Shown here piece by piece: positions 24,861 through 35,787 of a DNA stretch of 64,000 nt; position 1 is the stretch's first letter, and each line of letters begins with the position of its first letter. A program made the translations under genes and the position numbers. Source of the stretch: Phorcus lineatus (lineage: Eukaryota > Mollusca > Gastropoda > Trochida > Trochidae); NCBI GenBank assembly GCA_921293015.1, contig OV121083.1, forward strand, positions 32,790,908-32,854,907. Reading direction: 5' to 3'. The notes under the pieces were generated by a model, which was not told the DNA's origin, ran no database searches, and saw only the letters and a program-made list of their open reading frames with translations.

Positions 24861-27800
24861 ATGTTTACAACGCAGGGGTATTTAGATAAGAAAACTGGGC
24901 CTTATGGAATAGGAAGGTTCAGCTATCTGCAGTCGTTAGTGACTGAGTACCAGGATATTGATGATCTGGGTAAAAAATTACACTGACACGAGGTCCTCAA
25001 TTTTCGTGCACTAGGCCTACATTATCATCACAAGCACGGGAGACATCGATATAGGTCATATACAATATATAACAAGGCTATTCACGTGGGCATATCAAGC
25101 TCCGATATGTGTGCTGTGATAAACGTACTCATAAAGTGACATCGGTTAGTATCACTCGTAACGTACGTATTCATAAATGACCAACCTCCAATTTAAAAGT
25201 GGAATTACGTGTATGTCACCTTCTTAATTAGAGCTACGTTACTTGAATTAGTGAAAAGCGAGTTTTATTGGGTCATCGTAAGACCGAAGTGCCCAGATCG
25301 AGGATGACCTGTATCGATGTCTTCCGTGCTTGTGATTATCATATTCGAAATGTACATAATGATAGATTAAGTAGACAAGAACTATGTGGATATACATTTA
25401 TACCTGATCACACTTATATCATAGTAATCTAAATGCCCCGTGTAGTCCTTGTTTTAGTATTATTCAGGGAAACAGTGATTGCTGATAATTGCAAATTTTC
25501 AATTAATTAAAGAGCCTGACCTATCCGCATTTGTTGCGCCATCTTGTTTTGGGAAAAAGTATATGAAAAATGTGCTGTACTTTTACTAATTTATACAACT
25601 GTTGTAACATTATTATTAAACATAACAATAAACTACTTGTATGCATAGTTTATCCACATATTTACAAATAATAATGCTAGCTGAGTAGCAAATCACTTAA
25701 ATTTCAAAATACTTTGATAATCTGAGCTTTTGTTCACTTATTATACCTAGTATAGGAAGTACTGGGATATATGGTAGATATTTGTCATTTGAATGAATTA
25801 ATATCAGCTATGACCTAATTTGCAAACTTAATGATAAATTTCCCAAACTAATGAAACCTCATTTCAAGTAGATTAACAACTTAAGGAGTGATACATTGCA
25901 ATTTTTATATGATAAGGACTATATGTGAATTCTCTATGCTAAGATTTAAACTAATCATGTCTTTTGTGGCTTTCAGAAGCAAAACAGCAGGTTCTCGCAA
26001 ACTTGGCCAACTTCGCTTATGACCCCATTAACTACGAATATTTCAAGAAGCTGAATGTGTTGGATTTATTTCTTGGTATGTTTATCATTGAACCTCTTTG
26101 TAATTTCAGTCACAGTTTTTTTACAATATCTGTCAAAGAGAAAATATGCCTTACTCACCGCTAATTATACCTACTATAGAAAAAATATTTTTAATTATTG
26201 ATATGATAGATAACAGATTCAAATGTCCCGTTATCAATATTCAATTGAGCATCCATGATCTTAGATCAAGCCACAAGGCGTATTTGTTAGTTAAAAACTT
26301 ACCATACTCATATCAGTCAGACATAAATCTTTCATCACCATATTTGTTATTGGATGATGTTTTATACTTAATTTTCTTAATTTATCCCATAAATTATGTT
26401 TAGGCATATGTTGACTGTAAAGTTGATTTGGAACTCCTTCCATGTTCATTTGTATAGTTCTGATTTTAGGATTATAAAATGATTCAGTCATTCTGTCAAA
26501 TCCAGCAGTAGGGGTTTTGATTAGCATCATATCACCTTTCATGGATATAGCAGGTACATTTATGTTAATATTCCAACTGTATCACTTTTATCAGCTGGTA
26601 TTATACGATGATGAAGTTTGTGATCATAGTGTATAGACAATGGACTATTATATGTAAAGAATTGATTTAACGTGCCAAATCTGGTTCTGTAACTTTGTCA
26701 AATTCTAATGCACTACCATGTTCTTCGGGTTCGTTACCAACTGACAATACAGTCACTGAAAGAATTTGGATGTGACAGGTCTTTTCAATCAAGTTGGGTC
26801 TGTTTTAAACAGAAAAAAGGACCATGTTGATTCAAAAGCTGTGATAGGTATCTGCATGTAAAGGTTCTAACACCGAAAGCCATTCCTGATGATAATGTTG
26901 AGACATTAAGGGAAGATACTACTTCATATGCCACAGTAAATACATGGTCAGCTGAATTAAAGCATGGCAGAGACTGTGAGCATTGAAGACAAACCACATC
27001 TTCGTTGACCAAAAGTGTTGTGATCCCAAGAAACCCACAATCTGAAAAAGTAATGACTATTTATAGCTGGAGTAGTTGGCATTAGCCAGAAGCAAGTTTA
27101 TTTTATCATCACTGAAACTTTCGAAATCATCACTTTTTACACAAAAGGAATCTAGCCTTTTTTTTGTTAAGGTGATCCTAATAGTTTCTTAAAACAAATT
27201 ATGGATGAAAGTCAGGTCCATCACTTCGTCTCTCAACCGATTTAAATAACATTTCTCCTAGCCCTTTCAACACCATACAACAAATAACATAACACATATT
27301 GGAAGGCTATGCTATGCACCACCGGTTTATTGCGTGAAAAGAATTGTGAACATTTGTTTCAAATAAACCTGAAATTTGAACAGGGAGCCAGCCTTACAAA
27401 CGGCGACAATCCTCGCATACGATGACATATCTCAAACTCAGTGACAAGCCTCACAGACGGCAACAAGCCGAATGAATATCAAATTTCACGTAGAGGGGGC
27501 AATTCCTACGCCAGTGAGAGAAGTCACCATAGTGGAAGCATGCTCCCGACCTTTGACCTCCCCGGCCACGAAAAAGCTGAGACCCAGTAGACACAGAGTG
27601 AGCGTGCAACGCACTCCCACCCGGCTGCACGGACTGGGAGCTGGATACAGGACGTGACATCTGTCTATACGGTAGTCCACGTGAAGATCGTAGACTCTTG
27701 GTCTTGGTCTTCTTAATGGGCTTGTTCTCTGCACGTGTGATTCGCCTGTCGTCATCGGAATCTTCGGCTAGGTCACGTGATACGTAGTGACGAACCGTCT

Positions 27801-30800
27801 CCCAACCTGCTTCCGAAGAATCTGGGATTCTTATTAGTTTATTGCAATTCTCTATCCTAAGGATCTCGTTCTGCACAATATCTTTAACATAATCAAGCTT
27901 CTTATAATTAACACCAAATTCTATCTGTCGTAGAGCCTCGAGTGTTTCTACGTTGAAAGTTTGCTGAATACGATTACCTTCTCTAGACCACGTCAATACT
28001 TTCTCGGCCTTGAGTTTTTTAATTTCATTAGATGTTTTCGCAAACCTCTCTTGCACATCCTCGAGACTTGCCTGGATTCTAGTGTCTATCGTTCGTTCTA
28101 AATCCAGCTGAGAAGAGTCCATACGCTGTAGGATCGCATCAAGTTTTTCATTAGTCGGGTTGCTGGATTGACCGGAAGTTTCCATGTCGCAATGCGTCCG
28201 TGGTGCACAACAAGCGAGAATGAACGTTCAAATATCTTACACCTTATATACTCTCATATAGCGCCACCTTTCACTGAATTACATCCCTTTGTTGTATTAC
28301 CCTTCGCTAGGAGGAAGTAATTTCAATCTAATTCGTCTCTCAACCGATTTAAATAACATGTCCATCACTTACAGTCTGAGACAAAGGAAGAGAAGTTTGA
28401 AGCAGTGGAAGCTTGTGACGTCACTGACCTTTAAGGAGGTAGAGATTGTTCCATAAGCAGGAAAGATAATGGCCTCGGTGAGGGTGTGGATCACCTAAAA
28501 AGTGTTTTTCCACCTTGATAATGTGTCAGTCTATTTGTTTTCAATTTTAGGAAATATCCTTCCGGAAGGCAGTTTTGGTCAGATGATGACAACTAGGTCC
28601 TCCTTTGATCAGTTCCTACACACCCTACAATAACATATACACAACATGAGTAAAGGCTCTTAAGTAGCGATGACAGAAGTGTATTGCATTGAAGCTTAAC
28701 TTTGTTGAAAAAAATGAATGTCTTTGATTTGACTTCCTTTTGTTCTGTGTAAGGAACCTATCAACCACCACTCTTTTATGTAAACTTTTAGTTTAATTTC
28801 AACTAAAGATTTAGCATCACATTTATCATTTGGTTATCTATCGATATCAAAATGATAATACTGATTGAATTTAGTTCAGTGGATGGAATTGTTGGTTTTG
28901 TTTTATATTTGCACTGTGAAAGCTTACAATCTTGCTACAAAATTATAATTCTTTTCCTTTAGTCACATTAAATGGAAAATCTATGACAATAATTTTCGAG
29001 AAAGATCTTTGAAGAGGTGAAATATCTTCTGTTTGTGTTTGTATATAGATGGGCTGGAGGAGTCTGATGAGAAGCTTGTTGAGTTCTCTATTGGCGGCTT
29101 GTGTAACTGTGTGCTTGGTGAGTAGCAACATACTTTCCTCCTTGCCAATAATGCATAGTGACTCCTTCTGTCTCACAGAAATCAGACTGAAACTATCACT
29201 TGTACGTAGCTGGGATTCTGATAGAAGAACTGCTCCATAGGTGTCATCTGACCTTTGCACTCTGGACTGATTTAATATATTTAAGTGAGCCTCTCATTGT
29301 TTGAATTTATTTAAGTTGATAGGTCATAATATAGAAGTTAGGATTTTCAGTGAGATTGTTACTTGTTTGAACCAACTGAATCTTATTTACTGTAAAATCA
29401 TAATAATTTGCGGGGGTTTAATTTTCGCGCAAAGCCATAATGCGTGAATAATAAAACTTCGCGAAATATTATGGTTATGGACGTGAAGAAAACCAATAAC
29501 AGACAAATAATTTGGTTGACACATTTTATTACCCACAGGAATATTTGGTTTGTTCATTAATGACGAGTCACTAATTAGAGCTTTCACAAGTGTGTACCTC
29601 GTACGCCGATATGCACGTTGTTTGTTGTGCAAACACAGTCATCACAATAATCCGGCCTAGCGGAATCCACTCTTGATCGCCAATATGCGTGTCCTGATGT
29701 TTTGATTGTGGTACGCTAGAGCTTCTATTCGGTGCATATATTTTCGGTTCGGTATGATATTTCTTTGAACGAGATCTCGAGAAGTCACATCATTCAAACA
29801 CTATTGTTTGGAGTTAAAGATCAAACTAAATCGTTCCGAATGTTTACTTCCGGGAAAACTTGTCAACAGGTATCGTTACCACTTCAAAACTTGAAGACGT
29901 TTAATGACAATAAATTAAAAAAATTTGATCATTGACTTTTTGAATAAATATTGTTTTTATTAGTTAATTACTACTAGTTTCAGTGTAATCTTTGCTGCAA
30001 GGTGCATGTAGTTTTGCTCACCAAATATTTGCTATTGCTAATTACAACATTTGAATCAAAGCCAGTTCTTTTCCCTTTACAATGATGTAAAAACAATGAA
30101 GTTTCATCACCTGATTCTAAAGATACAAATTGCGTAAGATCGGGGGTAGGTTCCTGATGTGAACGTCCAGTGACTTTCTCTGTCTGTTTTACGAAGTAAA
30201 AAAGGATTATTTATTTACAATAAAGTATTTTCTATATAAACTTCTTCACCTTTTTGATGTGAAGAACAAACTTGATCAGGCACAATCTTTGTTGGAAAGT
30301 GATGACCATTAAGACGTAACACACTTTTGTCACTCGAGCTTGGCCGGCCACGAGGACGTCTGCCCGGGATATGCACTTTTTCTGTTTGAGCAAATGTTAT
30401 CATGTCCTGCACCAAATCTGTTCTGAATTGACAGCTTGTTTTCAAGGTTTTATCTTTTGAGAATTCTTTATAAAGAATGTAAGAGTTCAACACAGCAACA
30501 GTTATCATATCCTGAACCAATTCTTTTCTGAATTGACGGCTTAAAAACTCATCAATTATCAAACTAAAGTCATTACATAATCTGAGTTAAAATTTAATAT
30601 GTTTTTAACACTTCATCCAGGGAAAATTGACAATTAATGAAATGAAAACTGCAAAGATTGACACTGGTTAGAAAATCCACATTCTCTATAATACAAAACA
30701 AACTAGTTATACACAGCTCATTAATATATCAATAAGCTAAACCTAAGATGCATGCCTGTCTGTGTAAGGGAAATTGAAAGTCATCAGGTTTTCCTTACTA

Positions 30801-33800
30801 ATGCAATTCTTCATGAGTTCAAATTAAGCACCATGAAAGAAGTCTGGGTCATTAGTCTGTGGACAATATCTTGTGACTGATCTAAAATCCGATGTGCTTC
30901 ATGGAAATTCAATTGCCACATTTCGTAAGTGTTTGAAACAAGTGTGCCTACCTCGTAGCTGGTGTATAAAAAGGAGCCTATTGGTCATAATCAGGCCCAT
31001 GAATATAAATACATGTTGAGCTATAATATAGCTCTATAGCTCATCAGTCTAGTGTTTTCTTTTTGGATCTATTTGTGTCTTAGATATGAAATAATCCATA
31101 AATATCTAACAAAATATCCAATTATTATTTGCTGTTACAGGTTTGTCTACAACAATTTTCAGCACTTAAAGGATTTTCCTTTAAAAAAAACTTTGAGGGA
31201 GAATCATCTTTCAGCATCTGTGAGATCATATCTCAGATCTTCTGAAAATTCTTTCCTAGAGCACTCTAGGGCACTCAAGCATTAGAAAATAGCTGAACAT
31301 ATGCTTCCAATGTGCAAAATATCGATTGTAAGCCCAGTAACAGTATTTATCTGTATAAAGCTTAAATTGACTCATGATCAATTCTGTGTTTGACTATAGT
31401 GATGCGTTTGCCTATTCAAACTAGTTGCTAGTTTGATTTGCCTTCTTGTTGATATATAATCAATTTAAAGTTGATTATCGTTTATTGTGCATGTTGCAGA
31501 CAAGCAGAACAAGGAGCACGTGCTGAAGAACGGTGGAGTGAGACTCGTCATCAGCTGTCTGTCCAGGTGCTGTCTAGTGGAAATAATAATTTTAAAATGT
31601 TGACATTGTGGAACAATATCCTGCTGTTGACTTTAGTCATTTAAGCATTAAATCAGAAGTTTTCAGCTTCAGTCAGTATCTGTGGACTAAAATATGGCCA
31701 TAAAATAGGGTTGACATTGACATATGAATTGTCGCTTGCCATGTGCCATGCAACTGAAATCATTGACAATCTCATTGGAATGAAATCTAAAATGCTCCAC
31801 TTCTTCATAATTTAGATCAGCCAATCAGCGAGCTCGCCCTTTACTATAGGGTCCTGGCGAATTCTATTTCATTGTACATCAATGCTCTTCAGCACTCACA
31901 ACACACACAAAATTCCTAACTGTATTTCGAATGTCAAGCTGCATACATATCCAAATGAATGTATTTAGTTTACCGGGGCTTGGTTTGTTGGTCACAAAAG
32001 TCAGATCGCAAGCTATGGAGTTATCCCTTGTAAAGCAATCTCTGCACACCTCAACGTAATGCTTTAGTAGACTGGACCAATCCAAAATGCTGTTCCTGGA
32101 AACAGATACCTTAAATAAACTGAATAAAGACTGAGATGCTTTAACTGATGGTGTCTGGTAGTTGGTGGATTAAAGGACATATGCAAATTACTTCAACTTG
32201 CTCTTTGTTAGATGGAAAGATTATAAGAGTTTCAACTTCAATTGATAAAAATACTTGTAATCTCATTTAATGCCCTCGAGAGACGTCCACTGTGATTGCT
32301 TGAATTCATTTGTGTCAAGCTAATGAGATCAAGAGGAAAAGTTAGAGTCAAAGGTGAACCTGACAGTTTGAGTGAAGAGGTCTTGTGAGATCTATAATCT
32401 GCTCAATGTACTGCAGCAGTATTAGATTTAATTTTAAAGAAATTGATTGACTGACAAATTACTATAGATTATTTTATTCAATTGATAGATTTGAACTTGT
32501 ATGAAAAATGGATATGTAAGGATATGATAATGTAGTGTTCTGTGTTTCAGCCCAGTGGAGGAGACTGTAATGTCGGCCATCACAACCCTCATGTATCTTG
32601 TAACCAACCAGTCCAAAGCAGGCCAGTCTCTCTCAGATGTTTTAACAATTAATTTTTGCAGGTTATCCAGCAGAGAGTAGAATATTTGTCCTAACTACTT
32701 TGCATTTATTTTCATGGCTGCTGCTCACTGGCAATTTTAAGTGCCATGAAGTGTTCAATTCTTGTCAGTGTTTAAATTGGGAGGGGATGGGGGCACATCA
32801 TCACATTAGTACATCTGTCTGGTGGTTCTTGTGAAGAGCATCTGGTTCATCAATTGTTCATAATATTTAATTGTCTGATTAATGATACCCCATGCTTAGA
32901 TAATGATTAATACATCTGAATGTCAAAATTTGTGCTCATTTCTTTGTTTCCTGTGTGTAAGTGGTGAGTTGTGCTTATTTCAGACATCACCAGTCCACCA
33001 GTGGTGGAGTGCATGCTCAGATTCTCCCACTCCCTCAATAAGAGACTTGCAAACTTGGCTCAGGTCTTCCTCCAGGTGGGTGTTTTCAGTTCATTGGTCT
33101 TGGCTTGTAGTCCTTCCACCTATGTTCTTGTTATCCAAATGGCTCTATGGATTATTGTGTTCCAATGCTTTGTCAATAGTAAATAGATTGGATTTAGATG
33201 CATCAATTTAGAAAAGAGTTACATGAATTTGTTACTACTTTTCATCTTTTTAGCTTATCTGGCCTGAAAGGGCCCAGGGCATGGCATCTGTCCATCCGTC
33301 TGTAAACTTTTAACCATTTCGTCTTCTTCTCTAGAACCATTGACTAAAGAAATCTGAATGAGGATTTAAATTTATAGATTTAGCATCCCTGTGACTCAAG
33401 TAAAATGTCCAGAAATGATGGGGATTCTAAACTGATAGATTTGATTACCCTGTGATCCCCAATAAGGGCTATAGGGACGACGCCCTGAAAACATATTTTC
33501 ATCTTCTCCTCCAATAGCAAAAGGTCTAGAAAGCTGAAACTTTGTGTACAGACTGATTAGCTTATTGGGATTCTTTTCAAGATTTGGTGACCATGTAACC
33601 CCTATTAAGCAAAAGGCTTAGAAAGTGGAAATTTTGTGTACAGACTCCTTAGAGATGGTCCATCAGGTCTGCATTTCTATCAAGGCCTTTTTTTAAAATA
33701 ATAAATCTATATCAAATAATATAGTTTGCCACCCTCTAAAACATGCCATAGCTAAAAATAAACCAACAATCTATTATGTCACTGTTATTTGTGTTCTAAG

Positions 33801-35787
33801 ATTTTGTTTACGTCCTTGTTTATCACCATGCTGTCCGACAAAGGGTATTGCAATGAACAGTTTTGTTAGTCAAATTCAAAAACAGAAAAGGACTTAGGTC
33901 TTGAGTCAAGTTCAATTATGTATAAGAGATACAATCGAGAAATGAAAGCATGCAGTCTTTGAAGCTATTTTTATTGCTTAGTTTCCGATATTTTTTGTTT
34001 TGTTTACAAACCATTTTACTTGCAAGTTCCTCCACTGCAATGATTGTCAAATGCACAGTGTTGCATCGCCTTAAAGCAAAAATCTTCTGTCTAGACTCCT
34101 CAGCTGTTGAGGATTATGAATAACACTCAAGTTGCTGAATACTATAACGACCGATTTTGTTGTTACCGTTGTGTGCATAACTAGTTAACGAAATCCCATA
34201 TTACAAATGGATGATATTCATCAGCCACTTTGAATGATATTACTATCTCATCCGGAATGGTTGCTATAGCTACAGTAAATTTGTTTTTAATTCAGGGGCC
34301 GCAACTTCATAAGTCCTGAGAGCTTATGCGTGAAATCAATACAGAACTGAAGACAAATAATTCCTCTTGACGTTGACTTAAGAATTATTAAAAATATCTA
34401 GAACTAATTTTACAATTATTTAAACATAGTAAAAACACTCAAACGCACACGCTCAGCATTTGCAGGCTGTCAAATTGATATCCTTGGTGAAAGATTCACT
34501 CACACAAAAAGGAAAATTGTCTTTATTTCCAACTTTATAAATATTTTAATTCGCTTGGTACATCGGCAACTTATAAATGGAATTGTAGGGAATTTATTCT
34601 TCTTTACAGAGATATTAAATATAACAATCTATTTACCTGGGTTTAGAAGGTATTACCAACGAATGGTTGATACCCACAGTTAATTATAATAATATAATAA
34701 TCGCCTTTTTGTGACATTTGTCTTATCATTGCAAGGTGTCATGTTTTGCTACGAATATGCAAATCATTCATTGAAATGAAGATATTTATTTTTTGTTATG
34801 ATGATGAAAATAATTAAAATTTACCTCTTGGTTTGGAATATATATAGAGTGTACTTAAAGATACCCTAAGATATTTGAGAACATTTTTTGATAATTTTGA
34901 CATTACATGCTGCTCCTTTATTGTCTCGTTATCATTTGCAAATTCTATATAGAAATGAAGACCATACGCTGTTTGGTTATATAGATAGTGTCAAAGAAAG
35001 GTAGATTATAGAATTGCTTCTCAGTTCACAAGATATGAATAGAGAGATTGTCTGTTGCTTGCTGGGTCTTTATTGATTTTCATGAGAAATATGGTGTGCA
35101 GAAATGGTATAAAAATGCTGTTTCTTCATTTCAAGTACGTTCTGAATATCGAAGTGGAGACAATTTTCTAGGCTTTCAAATGATACTCACCCATATTGAA
35201 ATCCACCCAAGGGTTAAGATCATAGGGTGTGGGATAGGAGGGTGTGCGTATGGTGTGAGTGCATGAGTCTGAGCAAACAATAACATGCGCATGGCTCTGA
35301 GGGTAGAAGGAGCTCACAGGCTGGGGAAAACTGAGTGATTGGTATGCATATTTTTGGTACAATAGACATGGTCAATTTCTACAAAACTTTTGGAACATAG
35401 CCTCATTTTTTAGAACAAAAAAAAATTCTAATTCTGCCATCCGTACCCCGCAAAGGCTGACAGCGGCATAAACTAAACTCATCCCAGACTATTCTGGGCC
35501 CCGTGGTTTAAGGGGTATTGGATTAGGGGTCCTTTGGCTGCTCATTTGGTGACCCTGTGACCATTTATGAAATGAATTATAGATTGCCAGGTGAGCTACA
35601 GAGCCAATGGCTTTATTTTTTCAATCTCTGGTTCAAGGAGGCAAACTCAGCCTGACAGATTCTCAGAGTTATTCATTGCTTAGATAAGTTACTTATGTTA
35701 CAGGACTACTGCAACAAGGCCCAGATAATGGAGGCACAATCTTTACAACAAGGGTTTGAGATGGAGGCAAGTGTCGACACAACCTGA
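24861..35787 (+). CDS. ARMC7: ARMC7, armadillo repeat-containing protein 7, complete
   Basis: Seven exons join in consistent phase: 24861-24969, 25977-26075, 29049-29117, 31500-31566, 32551-32621, 32984-33075, 35704-35787 (stop TGA 35785-35787). The product is 196 residues; human ARMC7 is 198. Diagnostic matches to the vertebrate protein include [81 protein letters not shown] and [12 protein letters not shown]. The protein is made almost entirely of armadillo helices and has no signal peptide or membrane segment; the family is small and has been linked to spliceosome-associated complexes, but its function is not well defined. Exon 5 needs a GC-AG intron: its donor is CAG|GCCAGT at 32621/32622. 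A possible polyadenylation signal, ATTAAA, is at 35982-35987, about 195 bp after the stop. The gene is divergent from HEATR1 and convergent with the SVEP1-like gene. Confidence 0.95.
25024..25339. mobile_element. 316-bp MITE with 36-bp terminal inverted repeats
   Basis: Left end 25024-25059 (atcatcacaagcacgggaga, catcgatataggtcat) is matched inverted by 25304-25339 (atgacctgtatcgatgtctt, ccgtgcttgtgattat) with three or four mismatches. There is no open frame between them. It lies in ARMC7 intron 1, just after exon 1. Superfamily unknown. Confidence 0.75.
26291..26542 (-). pseudogene. Possible Polinton/Maverick-like capsid fragment
   Basis: An 83-codon open frame contains [19 protein letters not shown] and [13 protein letters not shown]. 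These resemble, from memory, a conserved stretch of capsid-like proteins of Polinton/Maverick elements and related animal DNA viruses found integrated in invertebrate genomes. It is a short isolated scrap within ARMC7 intron 2, opposite to the gene, with no polymerase, integrase or ATPase seen nearby. The minus-strand frame at 26785-27012 might belong to the same insertion but shows nothing recognisable. Treat the family call as a lead only. Confidence 0.3.
27216..28370 (-). mobile_element. Gag-only retroelement with terminal direct repeats and 11-bp TSD
   Basis: A 26-bp sequence (cgtctctcaaccgatttaaa, then taacat) occurs at 27227-27252 and again, same orientation, at 28334-28359. Outside both copies is the identical 11-mer gtccatcactt (27216-27226 and 28360-28370), which looks like a target-site duplication. 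Between them on the minus strand are a TATA-like stretch (about 28240-28255), a single gag-like frame at 27451-28185 and an AATAAA at about 27327-27332. No polymerase, RNase H or recombinase frame is present, so it is non-autonomous. It lies in ARMC7 intron 2, antisense to that gene. Confidence 0.75.
27451..28185 (-). CDS. Gag-like protein of a DIRS-type element (244 aa)
   Basis: This is the one open frame of the element bounded by short direct repeats. Residues 1-70 form a probable coiled coil ([20 protein letters not shown] and following). The middle ([17 protein letters not shown], then [19 protein letters not shown]) matches the pattern of gag-like proteins of DIRS/Ngaro-type retroelements in molluscs and corals. 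A basic, Ser/Arg-rich stretch precedes a zinc knuckle, [14 protein letters not shown]. The knuckle departs from CX2CX4HX4C because the second Cys is Tyr, which should weaken zinc binding. Despite that, the frame is intact over 244 codons, which suggests either a recent insertion or retained function. The start Met is the first in frame, about 60 bp from the TATA-like stretch. Confidence 0.7.
   Translation of the reverse strand: METSGQSSNPTNEKLDAILQRMDSSQLDLERTIDTRIQASLEDVQERFAKTSNEIKKLKAEKVLTWSREGNRIQQTFNVETLEALRQIEFGVNYKKLDYVKDIVQNEILRIENCNKLIRIPDSSEAGWETVRHYVSRDLAEDSDDDRRITRAENKPIKKTKTKSLRSSRGLPYRQMSRPVSSSQSVQPGGSALHAHSVSTGSQLFRGRGGQRSGACFHYGDFSHWRRNCPLYVKFDIHSACCRL
29395..29520. repeat. 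Foldback-type short repeat
   Basis: A short block with aattttcgcgcaaagccata and aacttcgcgaaatattatgg resembles the tttcgcga-type MITE ends seen widely in invertebrate genomes. It is in ARMC7 intron 3 (29118-31499). Apart from this and the piggyBac-like relic, I see only AT-rich sequence in that intron. Confidence 0.35.
30130..30562 (-). pseudogene. piggyBac-like transposase C-terminal relic
   Basis: The minus-strand frame reads [22 protein letters not shown], then [19 protein letters not shown] and GHHFPTKI, the order found in the C-terminal region of piggyBac-derived (PGBD-type) transposases, where a cysteine-rich domain usually follows. The segment [10 protein letters not shown] / [10 protein letters not shown] occurs twice, so part is internally duplicated. 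The catalytic DDD core is not seen and the piece is in ARMC7 intron 3, opposite to the gene. It is a dead fragment by this evidence. Confidence 0.55.
33252..33700. repeat. Molluscan interspersed repeat
   Basis: The block opens with tttagcttatctggcctgaa, agggcccagggcatggcatc, then tgtccatccgtctgtaaact, a pattern typical of a dispersed repeat in molluscs. The phrase gctgaaactttgtgtacaga near 33530 recurs, diverged, near 33625, so the repeat is internally duplicated. It lies in ARMC7 intron 6 (33076-35703); the rest of that intron has no recognisable gene. Confidence 0.6.
35050..35300. repeat. Dispersed repeat shared (inverted) with 5.8 kb
   Basis: Bases 35190-35270, including attgaaatccacccaagggt and tcatagggtgtgggatagga, match the reverse complement of 5790-5890. 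The two copies are in different genes (ARMC7 intron 6 and HEATR1 intron 18), so this is a dispersed family rather than local duplication. Confidence 0.6.
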
